DNA from: Candidatus Treponema equifaecale | GTDB lineage: Bacteria > Spirochaetota > Spirochaetia > Treponematales > Treponemataceae | Direction: 5' to 3' | DNA length: 46,788 nucleotides | Assembly: GCA_018064905.1 (NCBI GenBank) | Contig: JAGHUJ010000174.1 | Location: forward strand, 1-46,788 | Shown here: piece after piece, positions 1 through 9,606 of the stretch | Position numbering within the stretch: position 1 is the stretch's first letter | Layout of the letters: the number at the start of each line of letters is the position of its first letter | Notes under the pieces: model-generated | Seen by the model: the letters and a program-made list of their open reading frames with translations, nothing else | Database searches by the model: none | Told to the model about the DNA's origin: nothing | Program-made: the position numbers and the translations under genes

Positions 1-405
1 AAATTCATGTGGCTTCCTGTGAAGATTGGTGAAGACAGACTTGGATTTGAAGCAGGAGCAAAACTTTATGATGCTTCTGATAAAAATGAATTCTATGACC
101 TTGAATTTGATATAACGGAAGTTAAATTTAATTTAGTATATAGAAAAAACTTGGCCGGAAATTGGCTTCATGGATGTATGAAGTTTGGAGCTGCGTTTAT
201 GGCTCTTGAAAAAACAAACCGCCATAATGACATGGCTGATACTGAAAGCTTTGGTTATGTTTCAGCTCAGGCTGGAGCAAGCCTTATGATTACACCGTTC
301 AAAAATGTGGCGGCTGAACTGGGCTGTGAATTTTCATATTACCCGATTCCAGATATGCCGACTTTAATCGCCTGTCCTTATGTATGCCTGGGATTTAGAC
401 TATAG
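1..405 (+). CDS. C-terminal end of a probable outer-membrane beta-barrel protein (5' truncated)
   Basis: The reading frame is open to the left edge of the window, so the true start lies upstream; 135 codons and the stop are visible. The sequence alternates polar and hydrophobic/aromatic residues in short strands separated by turns and ends in a glycine-leucine-phenylalanine strand (C-terminal LGFRL), the pattern of a transmembrane beta-barrel porin-like protein. No named family is recognisable from this fragment. It is followed after 6 nt by a lipoprotein gene on the same strand, so co-transcription is plausible. Outer-membrane location is inference from strand pattern only. Confidence 0.55.
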   Translation, partial: KFMWLPVKIGEDRLGFEAGAKLYDASDKNEFYDLEFDITEVKFNLVYRKNLAGNWLHGCMKFGAAFMALEKTNRHNDMADTESFGYVSAQAGASLMITPFKNVAAELGCEFSYYPIPDMPTLIACPYVCLGFRL

Positions 406-411
406 ATTTAT

Positions 412-1869
412 ATGATGTTTAGACGAGTGATGCAGTCAGTTAAAGTTCTTCTCACCCAAAACGCGCTTTTATGGCGTGGCGGGATGACTTTGCTTCTGCT
501 GAATCTTGTTCTGTGCTTTGCTTCCTGTGACGGTGAAATGAACATGTTTGGTGACTTGAAGGAATCTGTATTTGAAGACACAAGCAGTTCAATTTCTTTT
601 TTTGCAGATTCAAATCTTTCCACAAAACTGATGGAAAAAAAGTACAAGCTGGGAACTGTAATTACATCTTCAGTTTTAACAGGTGATTGTCTGGAGACAA
701 TTCAAAAATACAAGCCAGGTTATGCGGTAAAAAGCTGGAAACATTCTGAATTTCCTAAGGAAAGTGGTTTCACTACAAAAGCGCTCAAAGAAAAAGGATA
801 CCTGGTTTTGGATGAATCGGAAAATATATCTTACATTAAATTGAGCATGGCTGGTGGAATTGTATATATTTCTGAATTTGAAGCCCGAAAAGACACTCCC
901 TATAGTCTTTATTCCTATTTTGAAAATGCTGCTGATGATGAATTTACACGAGATGAGGACAGCAAGACACTCTTTACTGGAACCACTGGTGAACTGACTG
1001 ATGTTTCTCCGGATCAGCTTCCAACTCGCGAAGGTTTTGAAAAACCAGCTTCCATTGAGCAAAAAACAATTGAAGGAGATGGTTCAACGGAAATTTACGC
1101 ATATTACAAACGTAATCGGGTTGCTGTAAAATATAAGTACATAAATTCTGACGGTTCTGAGGATACAAGGGAACTTAAAGGAAAGTATGGCGCAATCCTT
1201 TCTCTTGAATACAACGAGCTTTTGGGTAAAAAATTTGACAGCTGGGGAATTCAGACCGGGGATGACGTTTATCCAATTGCTGAACCAAAAACATTCCCTG
1301 CAGAGAATGCAATCTATGTTCCGCTTTATGCACTCCTGTCGTATAAAATCAGCTATGAGCTCAACGGCGGAACAGTTAATGAAAAAAATCCATCCAGCTT
1401 TACTGTTGTAGACAATGTTGATTTGAATTCACCTGTTCGAAATGGCTGGACTTTTGAAGGATGGTATGAAAACGCTGACTTTAGCGGAAACAAAGTTGAT
1501 GGCTGGAAGGCAGGTGAAAGATACGCAGAAACTGTACTTTATGCAAAGTGGAAATTTGATGCAATTGATGTTCCAGGTGTTGATATCACTCTTCCAACTG
1601 AAACGGATCAGAATATTTCCGTTTCTGCAGCGCTGAATTCAGAAAAAACACAAATTTCAGCCTTTGTTAAGGGAAATGACGGAAAAGTTGATTCTTCATA
1701 CAGCTCTTATGTATGGATTTTCAATGGGAAACTTTTGAATGCATCTTCAGCGGAAGTGACTGTTGATGTGAATGATATTGGCGCTGGTGTGTATGAGCTT
1801 TTGGTTGTTGTTACTACAAGCGAAGGCAAACAATATGCCGGAATAGAATCGATTGAAATTAAGAAATAG
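412..1869 (+). CDS. Lipoprotein with InlB/Listeria-Bacteroides repeat domain
   Basis: A 485-residue protein. The N-terminus has basic residues, then a hydrophobic stretch ending in the lipobox-like LCFASC, so export and lipidation at that Cys are expected. An InlB B-repeat (Flg_new-type) lies at about residues 311-380 with the hallmark ELNGG, GWTFEGWYENADF and LYAKW motifs; an earlier AYYKRN segment near residue 225 looks like a degenerate copy. The C-terminal ~90 residues resemble an Ig/PKD-like beta-sandwich (YVWIFNGK near residue 430) shared with the next genes. The ATG at 412 has no clear Shine-Dalgarno; ATG at 415, 430 or 484 are possible alternatives. First of four similar lipoproteins in a row; function unknown, probably surface adhesion or binding. 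Confidence 0.8.
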   Translation: MMFRRVMQSVKVLLTQNALLWRGGMTLLLLNLVLCFASCDGEMNMFGDLKESVFEDTSSSISFFADSNLSTKLMEKKYKLGTVITSSVLTGDCLETIQKYKPGYAVKSWKHSEFPKESGFTTKALKEKGYLVLDESENISYIKLSMAGGIVYISEFEARKDTPYSLYSYFENAADDEFTRDEDSKTLFTGTTGELTDVSPDQLPTREGFEKPASIEQKTIEGDGSTEIYAYYKRNRVAVKYKYINSDGSEDTRELKGKYGAILSLEYNELLGKKFDSWGIQTGDDVYPIAEPKTFPAENAIYVPLYALLSYKISYELNGGTVNEKNPSSFTVVDNVDLNSPVRNGWTFEGWYENADFSGNKVDGWKAGERYAETVLYAKWKFDAIDVPGVDITLPTETDQNISVSAALNSEKTQISAFVKGNDGKVDSSYSSYVWIFNGKLLNASSAEVTVDVNDIGAGVYELLVVVTTSEGKQYAGIESIEIKK

Positions 1870-1877
1870 GTGAAAAC

Positions 1878-3194
1878 ATGAATAGAAAGATGTTTTTTTC
1901 AAAATTGATGTTTTGTTTTCTTGTTTTAATGATGGGACTGACTTCCTGCAACTCTGACTTGTTTTCTGCAAATTCAGAATCAACAGAAGCTTCAGGTCTT
2001 GTAAAAATCAATTTCTCTATTTCTGAATACGATTTAGGCGAAGGAAGGGCTGTTTTCGCACCAAAAAACATTTCTGCTTCAGATATTTCCAAAATCACTT
2101 TGAACGGAAGCCTGCAAAATCCGGACAACGAGCTGGAAGAAAAATATATTAAGATTTCATTTGAGGTTGCTTCCTACGAGGATTTCAAAAAACAATCTTT
2201 TTCAGTTGCTCCTGGAAAATGGAATTTTGAGGTTTCTGCATTCAAAAAAACTGATGCTGATTTTGCCGAAATTGCCTCTGTAAAAAAACAGGTGGAGCTG
2301 GATTCAACTGTCTCTTCAATAAAATTTGATTTGGAAGAACCTGTTTCTGGAAATGGCGATGTTTCAATGAATATTGATGAACTTCCTCAAAAGGTTGCCA
2401 GAATAAGGGTGGAATTTTATTCAAGTGAAGATCTAAAGACAAAAAAACTTGAAAAAATTGAAAGAATAGAAGACTACCAATTCAGTTGTTCTCATGAGCT
2501 TTCAAAAGGCTACTATCTTGCAAAAATCTTGTTTTATTCTGAACAGGAGGATTCTTCGTATTTCTGCACAAAATCAGTTTATTTCAGGATAAGTCCAAAC
2601 CGTACCACAGAAATTAATTTGTCATACAACGAAGAAGATCTGAACACGCCTTATACAATCAACTATGTTCTTAAAGGAACTGGTTATACAGGTGTTTTTG
2701 CCGATTCATCCAATGTTGTTTCTGAGTTCAACAAATCTTCTTATGTTGTTCTTCCAACCAAGGATGATTTCACAACAAAAGCCTATAAATTTGAAGGCTG
2801 GTACGAGAATGCTGAATATACAGGAGATCCGATTTTTGGCTGGAATCCGGGAAAAATAACAAGGGATGTGACACTCTACGCAAAGTGGAGTTTCTCTACG
2901 ATAACCCCTGGCATTGTTCTGGAGTTTCCTACTTCAAGTGAAAAACCAGTTACAATTACCCATTCTGTTTCTGCTGCTCCTGAATTTATTCTTTCTGCAT
3001 CAATACCAGCAAGTCCAAACGGTGACTATGAATTGGTTGTATGGCATTTTGACGGCGGTAATTGTGGAAGCAATATGAGCATTTCTTACGGTTTGTCTGA
3101 TTATTCTGATGGAACCCATGAACTTACGGTAATTGCCTGTGATTCATCTGGTGTCCTGTGGTATGGAACTGCGGATATAGAACTAAAAAAATAG
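1878..3194 (+). CDS. Lipoprotein with N-terminal beta-sandwich, InlB repeat and C-terminal Ig-like domain
   Basis: A 438-residue protein beginning MNRKMFF, with a hydrophobic signal and lipobox GLTSC at residues 20-24. Residues ~40-130 form a beta-rich domain that includes a PGKW motif also present in the two downstream genes. The InlB repeat spans about residues 258-338 (YKFEGWYENAEYTG, then LYAKW). The last ~85 residues carry the same motif set as the neighbours: a Trp-Phe strand, then a strand ending in lysines (ADIELKK). The gap to the preceding stop is 8 nt and to the next gene 15 nt, indicating one operon. Role unknown; a duplicated surface lipoprotein is the likely interpretation. Confidence 0.8.
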   Translation: MNRKMFFSKLMFCFLVLMMGLTSCNSDLFSANSESTEASGLVKINFSISEYDLGEGRAVFAPKNISASDISKITLNGSLQNPDNELEEKYIKISFEVASYEDFKKQSFSVAPGKWNFEVSAFKKTDADFAEIASVKKQVELDSTVSSIKFDLEEPVSGNGDVSMNIDELPQKVARIRVEFYSSEDLKTKKLEKIERIEDYQFSCSHELSKGYYLAKILFYSEQEDSSYFCTKSVYFRISPNRTTEINLSYNEEDLNTPYTINYVLKGTGYTGVFADSSNVVSEFNKSSYVVLPTKDDFTTKAYKFEGWYENAEYTGDPIFGWNPGKITRDVTLYAKWSFSTITPGIVLEFPTSSEKPVTITHSVSAAPEFILSASIPASPNGDYELVVWHFDGGNCGSNMSISYGLSDYSDGTHELTVIACDSSGVLWYGTADIELKK

Positions 3195-3209
3195 GAATTG
3201 GAAGTAAAG

Positions 3210-4622
3210 TTGAAGAAAAACAATCATTCGATTAAAAATACAATTTTCTCTATTTTGGTGCTTTTGTCTGCACTTTTCGGGGCTTCTTCATGCTCGTCAT
3301 TTATTGATGCTGAAGGAAAACAGAATTCAGGTGCGGATGGAATCAGATGTGTTTCAGTTCATTTTACTGCAAACAATGAATTCAGCAGGAATTCACGGGC
3401 TATTTCCAATTATTATCATACCGCTGAAGACTTGAACGGAGACTACTTTGACAGAATCATTTTTACAGGAACTCTTTTGAATGCGCCTTCTGAAATTCCT
3501 GCAGCCAACAAATCTTTTAAATTTGAAGAAGATGAAAAAGACGGAAAAAGTCCTTCACGAATTCTGGATGATACGGAATTTGATCTTTGTCCTGGAAAAT
3601 GGAAATTGAATTTTGAAGGTTATAAAGACATTTCAAAAAATTATGCTGAAGACATTTTGCAGCAGATGAATCTGTCTTCTACAACAGTGCTGCTTGCCAG
3701 CTGCGAAGATGAAATTGAAATTTCTGAAGATTCAAGTGTTGTTCAGCTTTTTCTGCGTGAGAACGATGAACTGGAGGGTGGTGTAGCTCTGAAGTTAATA
3801 TTCCCGACTTCCGGATATGCAAAAATTACCACAGAAACCGTAAAAATTTCTGATATAATTACTCCTGGAACTGAAACCGAAATATCTGCTGATGAAATTC
3901 AGTCTGGTCAGGCAAATCTTAAAGGTGCTTTTGATTCTGGTAACTGGCTTTTAAGGCTCCGATTCTATTCAGATGATGAAAGAACAATTCTTCAGAGCGT
4001 TAAGACAGCTTTTTTTGGAAGCAGACCTGGCCGAGTGCTTGATGCTGAATATGATTTCAGCAAAGAAAATATAAATTCAACTTACAAAATAGAATATAAC
4101 CTGAATGGCGGTAATATCTCTGGCACTTATAAAAAATTCTATAATCTTAGTGAAAATGTGACTTTGCCGGATGAAACTTCTGTTCGTAAAGATGGCTTTG
4201 AATTTGGGGGCTGGTATCTTTCAGAAGATTTTGCTGGAGAGCCTGTATCAGGATGGGCTGCCGGAGACAAATCTGGAAATGTGGTTTTGTATGCTAAATG
4301 GAATTTCATTTTACCTCCACTTCCAGGACTGGATTTTGAACTTCCAGAGGAAGCAAACAATCCTGTTGATGTGACAGCCATTAGTGTGCCATCTGATGGT
4401 GTTACAACAAAAATTGAAATTGCCACAAATACTGGTTATGAAAGCTACATCTGGATTCTGGAAGGAAAAGTTATTAAGCAGACTGGAAAATCTGAAAACT
4501 ATGTTGAAGTTGATGTGTCTGGTTCTGAATACAAGGCAGGTCTGTATAACATTCTTGTAATCTGTACGGATTCAGACGGAGTCCAGCATGCAGGAAGTGC
4601 AACTGTTGTGATAAGAAAATAG
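3210..4622 (+). CDS. Lipoprotein with InlB repeat, third member of the cluster
   Basis: A 470-residue protein from a TTG start at 3210, chosen because GGAAG at 3200-3204 gives a usual ribosome spacing and the product MKKNNHSIKNTIFSILVL makes a normal signal peptide; an in-frame TTG at 3198 would add four residues. Lipobox FGASSC follows. A beta-rich N-terminal domain with PGKW near residue 130 precedes the InlB repeat at about residues 292-364 (ELGGWYLSEDF-like region, then LYAKW), and the Ig-like C-terminal domain has YIWILEGK and a final lysine-rich strand. Domain order matches the preceding gene, so these are probably tandem duplicates that diverged. Surface or periplasm-facing lipoprotein of unknown ligand. 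Confidence 0.78.
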   Translation: MKKNNHSIKNTIFSILVLLSALFGASSCSSFIDAEGKQNSGADGIRCVSVHFTANNEFSRNSRAISNYYHTAEDLNGDYFDRIIFTGTLLNAPSEIPAANKSFKFEEDEKDGKSPSRILDDTEFDLCPGKWKLNFEGYKDISKNYAEDILQQMNLSSTTVLLASCEDEIEISEDSSVVQLFLRENDELEGGVALKLIFPTSGYAKITTETVKISDIITPGTETEISADEIQSGQANLKGAFDSGNWLLRLRFYSDDERTILQSVKTAFFGSRPGRVLDAEYDFSKENINSTYKIEYNLNGGNISGTYKKFYNLSENVTLPDETSVRKDGFEFGGWYLSEDFAGEPVSGWAAGDKSGNVVLYAKWNFILPPLPGLDFELPEEANNPVDVTAISVPSDGVTTKIEIATNTGYESYIWILEGKVIKQTGKSENYVEVDVSGSEYKAGLYNILVICTDSDGVQHAGSATVVIRK

Positions 4623-4629
4623 GAAAACT

Positions 4630-7600
4630 ATGAGAAATATTACAGATTCAAATAAAAATTCAATTTTCTCCTTTTGCAGAAGATTTTTAGTCCTGATTTT
4701 GTTCCCACTGCTGATGACTTTTTCAGGCTGCAACTTCTTTAATGCAGATCCCAAAAGTTCTGGTGATTCAGAATGCACCCTTGTTTCAGTAAGATTTTCC
4801 GTTCCTGAATATGAAACAAAAGTCTCTCAAAGCGGAAGATCGGTCTATGCACCTTCAGCTCTCTCAAATACGGATATAACACAAATTGAATTGAATGGTT
4901 CCTTTAATGGTGATTTGTCTGAAATCCCAGACAAATATAAAAACTATGCAACAATCAAAGAATCTTTTTCAAGCTATGATGAATTCAAATCCTGCAATAT
5001 TCAGGTTATTCCTGGCATCTGGAAGCTTGAACTTTCTGTTTATGTGAACTCAGAAATTGTGGCAACATCTTTAAAAGAAGAAAAAATTTTAGAAAATTCT
5101 TCTTCCATTACATTTACGCTGGTGGAAAATGCAGAGGGAAAGGGCAATTTTGATATAACAGTAGAAGTAAAGGATTCAAAAATAAAGGGCATCGTTGGCG
5201 AAATCTATTCAAGCACAGATTTTACGGATTTCATTGGGGCAAAACAACAGGCAGTAACCACAACAACCCCTTTTAACGAGCTTCAGCACGGTTTTAAGGC
5301 AGGTTTCTACCTCTACAAGATAAAGTTTTTTGACCATGAAACAAATGTTGACAACTGCTACTGCACAAAATCAATTTATATCAGAGTTAAACCAGGTCAG
5401 ACAACCAAAATAGAACTTTCATATGATGCAGAAGAATTGAACACACCTTTTTCAATCATTTACGAAACCAATGGTGGAGAATTTAAAAATTCAGATTACA
5501 TCAGGGAATTCAACAAATATCAGAGTGTAACTTTGCCAACAGGTGATGATATTTCATATTCTGGATATACCTTCAAAGGCTGGTATAAGACTGAAAATTT
5601 TGAAGATGATCCAATCGCAGGCTGGGATTTTGAAGCAGAATCAGCTGATGTCAAACTGTACGCAAAATGGATGTTGAATTTTAATCCGGGGGATGGAGTT
5701 TTTGTTGATTCAACTGTTTCTGAAACTGGTGACGGTTCTCTTGAAAAACCATTTAAAACATTAAAAGAAGCAATCAACAGCTTTACAGATAAAAAAGCAA
5801 CAGAAGACGATGGTTCAATCAAGAATACAATTTATCTGCTTTCTGACTACTTAACTACAAATGCACTGCTGGACGGAGTTACAGGTTCTGACAAGGAGCT
5901 TTATGTAAAAATTCAAGGTTTGAAGGGTGGAAATGCTGAAAAAGTAACTTTTACCTGCGATATTGAACAGAAGGGAACTGATAATAATACTGTCAGCGCA
6001 TTGTGGCTTTCCGGTGACTTTAGACAGAGATTCCATTTTAAGAACATTGATTTTACCTCAACTACCAAAACTTCTTCTTATGGCCTGATGGGAGTTGGAA
6101 AAACATCAGAACTTACTTTGGAAGACTGTTCATTTAAAAACATAAAGACTTCAAGAAATGTAAGTGCGCTTTACAGTGAAGGCCAGTTGATTCTTAAAAA
6201 TGTTGAAATTACAGGAAATGTTGCAGAAGCTGAGGCAACTGATGTTGAAAAATGGACTTCTGCCGTTGTTGCAAAGGATGGAAGCCTGGAAATTGATGGT
6301 GCCGTAAAAATTTATGAAAATACTTGTTCAACTGAAGGCGGAAAAAACGGAAATCTGTATCTTGGCAGATGGGATGAAGAACAGAATAAGCATATTTTGG
6401 TTCCAATAAAAATTTCTGGAAAAATTTCTGGTTCAAAAATCCACTTTACGCCTGTGGAATATTCTGTTTCTGTTACGGATGGCTATTCAACAAGCTTCAA
6501 TATGGATGCCCCTGCAAACTATTTAATTTGTGAAGATGGCTGGGAAGTTACATTAAAAGATGGCGAAGCCTATGTAAGTGACGGAATTGAAGTAGCCTAT
6601 GTTTCATCTTCTGGAAGCGACACAACTGGAACAGGTTCTCAGACAAAACCATTTGCCACAATAAATCACGCAGTAGAAAAAATTACGGGGCAGAGCAACT
6701 TCGATTCTCAAAAATTGTATGAAATCAAGTTGATGAGTGATTTGGTGGCAAACTTGCAGACGGATTTTGTAAGACCAGAAGGTCAAGATGAATATTCCTT
6801 TGCTTACATTGCTGCTGATAATTTGAAACTGAGCATTGAACCTGCCACAGCGAATTCAAATGTCGTTATCTCTGGTAAATCTGGACTCAATGGAAGAATT
6901 GTCTATGTTGAAGGAAGTAATGTAGAACTTACTTTAATAAACCTTTCCATAGTTGGTGGGTACAGCACATTAGCTGATGGTGCAGGAATTTATTCAAAGG
7001 CCCAGAAACTTACTCTGAAAAATTGTTGTTTATACGACAACTACACAACTGGCGATGGCGGTGCCCTTTATCTTGGTAGTGGAACTGCTAGTATCAATAA
7101 TTGTATTTTTGAAAAAACTTTTGATGGTACTGAAAACAGTAATGAAGCTTCAAAGGGTGGAGCTATATATGTTGAAAATAGCTGCCAGTCACTTATATTA
7201 AGTGGAAAAAACTACATCTGGGGAAATAAAAGTGGTTCAACAGACGGAAACATCTATCTTCCAGGTGGAAAAACAATTTCAATTGACGGCGACATTTCAG
7301 GTTCAAAAATTGGAATTACTGTAAGTCAGGCTCCTCAACAGAATTCCCCTGTACCTTTTGTCAGAAATGATTCAGGAAGCGTTGCAGCCTATGCAGACTG
7401 TTTTGTAAGCGATAATGAGGATTATTATGTCACTGTAGATGAAAATGGAGATGAAAAGGTTTTAAAGCTTGCATTCATACCGTTTGATGTTCTTACTTCA
7501 AGTGGAGACTTTAAGAAATTTTCTGCACTTACAGCCACAGATGAAGCAGTTGGAATCCGTTTCTATCAAAAAAACACTTTCCCAGCTGGAGAAACGCAAC

Positions 7601-8988
7601 AAAAACTTAGTTCTTTCATTCTAGCCTCGTCAGATGCAAATATTCAAAAAATTGATTCCATTGTAATCGGCTTGAATCATTCTGATGGATTGAAATGGCA
7701 GACTTCTGCAAATGAAGGCGTTGGCGGATGCATAAGGTTCGCGGACCTTGAAGGTGCTGCAAATTCTGCAGGAACAGGTCTCGACAGTTGGAAAATCATT
7801 TGTGAAGTAGCCAACAGTTCATTTACTGCTGATCCAGAAGCAAATTTCCCAGCCTTTGCTTACATTTTGAATTATAGAAATACTGAAGCCAAGTATGAAA
7901 ACGGCTGGTACATGCCGTCAGCAAATGAATTGACTTTGATTTATGAAAACAAAAACTTGATAAATCTTTGTCTGCAAAAGGTTGGTGGCAGCCAATTGTC
8001 AGATTCAATCTATTGGACAAGCACTACAAGAAACGATGATTCTCAGACATTCGATTCCCTTGCCCTTGATTTCAATAACGGTTTATGGACTTCAGAGATG
8101 AACAGGTATCTGAACAGTCACAATGTCATTCCAATTCTCGCACTGGATTCAGATGGAAATGTGATAGGAAGTCCTGATACTCCTTCAAATTCGTTAAATC
8201 CTGTGGTCGGAGAAAACAATGTCAAGGCTGATGAATTGCTGGAATTTATTGGATTGATTGCAACTAGTGGTGCAGATGGAGATTACATACTGAAGGTTGA
8301 TGATTCAGATTTTACCGTAGATTCACTTTCTAGTCAGGATGATGCAACAGCATATTTAATGAATAGTGCTGGTGGATATCAATTAAAAACTGCACTAAAG
8401 GCTCTTGACGGAACTTCAAAATTCATAACTCTTGATTTTTCTGGCTGTACAAAACTAAAAACTATTCCAGCAAATGCTTTTGGCTTGAATGGAACGACAA
8501 ATGTTGCAGAAAATGTTGTAGGTTGCATCTTGCCAGATACGATTAATAAAATTGGAAACTGTGCATTTGCATATACAAACTTAAAATCTATAGAATTACC
8601 AGCCTCTATTTTTGATGATAGTAATAACGGTTTCGGTGGCTCTGAATTTGTCAATTGTCTTGCACTGGAAACTGTTGTTATAAAAAGCCCTGTTGCACCA
8701 AATTTTGCAGGTTGCACAGCGTTAAAGAATCTCACGCTTGAAGAAGGTGTTGTAACAATAAGGAAAAGTGCTTTTGATGGTTGTACAAGTCTTGAGTCAG
8801 TTACGATTCCATCAACTGTAAAAACAATTAAGCAATATGCATTCCGTTATACCAGCCTCGCAACAGCGGATTTTGAAGATAAGGAAGGGTGGGTTTCAAA
8901 TTCTAACTCACTGACTTTAACTTCTTCTTCAACGAATGCAAATTGGTTGAAAACAACCTATGTTGATTACGATTGGACAAAAAAGTAA
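4630..8988 (+). CDS. Very large mosaic lipoprotein: InlB repeat, beta-helix, Lcl/DUF1566-like and BspA-type LRR
   Basis: A 1452-residue protein with signal and lipobox TFSGC. Order of parts: beta-rich N-domain with PGIW (about 40-150); InlB repeat (about 273-347, TFKGWYKTENF and LYAKW); two right-handed beta-helix blocks, each opening with a DUF1565-like motif (GDGSLEKPFKTLKEAI near 370, TGSQTKPFATINHAV near 675) and rich in short Gly/Asn turns; an Lcl/DUF1566-like block about 955-1170 (GWYMPSANELTLIY, then IYWTSTT); and BspA/TpLRR-type leucine-rich repeats about 1190-1443 (IPANAF, GNCAFAYTNLKSIELP, RKSAFDGCTSLESVTIP). Such modules are known from Treponema and gut-bacterial surface proteins. 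It is last in the operon. Adhesion, or binding of host or plant polymer, is inference; no catalytic site is recognisable. Confidence 0.82.
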   Translation: MRNITDSNKNSIFSFCRRFLVLILFPLLMTFSGCNFFNADPKSSGDSECTLVSVRFSVPEYETKVSQSGRSVYAPSALSNTDITQIELNGSFNGDLSEIPDKYKNYATIKESFSSYDEFKSCNIQVIPGIWKLELSVYVNSEIVATSLKEEKILENSSSITFTLVENAEGKGNFDITVEVKDSKIKGIVGEIYSSTDFTDFIGAKQQAVTTTTPFNELQHGFKAGFYLYKIKFFDHETNVDNCYCTKSIYIRVKPGQTTKIELSYDAEELNTPFSIIYETNGGEFKNSDYIREFNKYQSVTLPTGDDISYSGYTFKGWYKTENFEDDPIAGWDFEAESADVKLYAKWMLNFNPGDGVFVDSTVSETGDGSLEKPFKTLKEAINSFTDKKATEDDGSIKNTIYLLSDYLTTNALLDGVTGSDKELYVKIQGLKGGNAEKVTFTCDIEQKGTDNNTVSALWLSGDFRQRFHFKNIDFTSTTKTSSYGLMGVGKTSELTLEDCSFKNIKTSRNVSALYSEGQLILKNVEITGNVAEAEATDVEKWTSAVVAKDGSLEIDGAVKIYENTCSTEGGKNGNLYLGRWDEEQNKHILVPIKISGKISGSKIHFTPVEYSVSVTDGYSTSFNMDAPANYLICEDGWEVTLKDGEAYVSDGIEVAYVSSSGSDTTGTGSQTKPFATINHAVEKITGQSNFDSQKLYEIKLMSDLVANLQTDFVRPEGQDEYSFAYIAADNLKLSIEPATANSNVVISGKSGLNGRIVYVEGSNVELTLINLSIVGGYSTLADGAGIYSKAQKLTLKNCCLYDNYTTGDGGALYLGSGTASINNCIFEKTFDGTENSNEASKGGAIYVENSCQSLILSGKNYIWGNKSGSTDGNIYLPGGKTISIDGDISGSKIGITVSQAPQQNSPVPFVRNDSGSVAAYADCFVSDNEDYYVTVDENGDEKVLKLAFIPFDVLTSSGDFKKFSALTATDEAVGIRFYQKNTFPAGETQQKLSSFILASSDANIQKIDSIVIGLNHSDGLKWQTSANEGVGGCIRFADLEGAANSAGTGLDSWKIICEVANSSFTADPEANFPAFAYILNYRNTEAKYENGWYMPSANELTLIYENKNLINLCLQKVGGSQLSDSIYWTSTTRNDDSQTFDSLALDFNNGLWTSEMNRYLNSHNVIPILALDSDGNVIGSPDTPSNSLNPVVGENNVKADELLEFIGLIATSGADGDYILKVDDSDFTVDSLSSQDDATAYLMNSAGGYQLKTALKALDGTSKFITLDFSGCTKLKTIPANAFGLNGTTNVAENVVGCILPDTINKIGNCAFAYTNLKSIELPASIFDDSNNGFGGSEFVNCLALETVVIKSPVAPNFAGCTALKNLTLEEGVVTIRKSAFDGCTSLESVTIPSTVKTIKQYAFRYTSLATADFEDKEGWVSNSNSLTLTSSSTNANWLKTTYVDYDWTKK

Positions 8989-9033
8989 CTTACAGATTCT
9001 AACAAAGTTGTAATATTTTTTAAGGAGCACCCA

Positions 9034-9594
9034 ATGCATTCAATCATTGGAAACGAAAAAGTCTGGGAATTTCGTGATGGGATTTTTGCACTTAGGACAA
9101 GACGTTTTGGAACAGTTGCAGAAATAATGATAAAAAAACTATATCATTTTGCAGAATCTGGCTCACTTGCTTTTGACAAAAAAGATATTAAAACTAATGA
9201 GCGCATTGAAGTAAAGTTTTCTACCGTAATGAAAGAAAATGATGACAAAATCAGGGACGACAATGTCATAGAACAGTGTTTAAAAGCGACAATCGCAAAC
9301 AGGGCAATGAATTCAGATGATGACTGTTATTTTGACTGCAATATTCAGCAGGTAAAACGAAAGGAATTTGATGTCCTGTATTACGGTTTGTTTTTTGCAG
9401 ATGTTGTGGAAATTTTTAAAATGAAAAGCAGTGAAATACTTTCCTGCCCTGGCTATTCAGACAAACAGCATCGAGGAAATGAAGGTGAGGGACAGTTTCA
9501 CTTGAATCAGGACAACATTGCCTACCACAGAAAAAATCATCAGGTTCTGGTTCTTTCCTATCAGGAATTGTACGATTTGTTAAAAAGCAAGTAA
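9034..9594 (+). CDS. Putative type II restriction endonuclease (PD-(D/E)XK fold)
   Basis: A 186-residue protein with a good Shine-Dalgarno (AAGGAG, then ATG at 9034). The motif RIEVKFS with Glu59 and Lys61, preceded by acidic residues, resembles the PD-(D/E)XK nuclease core, and a C-terminal HRGNEGEGQFHL motif is followed by a helix with YQELYDLL; I associate that ending with small type II restriction enzymes, from memory. It faces a DNA methyltransferase gene whose stop is 12 nt away, the context expected for a restriction-modification pair. The recognition sequence cannot be deduced. It could instead be an uncharacterised nuclease with a different partner. Confidence 0.62.
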   Translation: MHSIIGNEKVWEFRDGIFALRTRRFGTVAEIMIKKLYHFAESGSLAFDKKDIKTNERIEVKFSTVMKENDDKIRDDNVIEQCLKATIANRAMNSDDDCYFDCNIQQVKRKEFDVLYYGLFFADVVEIFKMKSSEILSCPGYSDKQHRGNEGEGQFHLNQDNIAYHRKNHQVLVLSYQELYDLLKSK

Positions 9595-9606
9595 GTCTTT
9601 TTTTTT

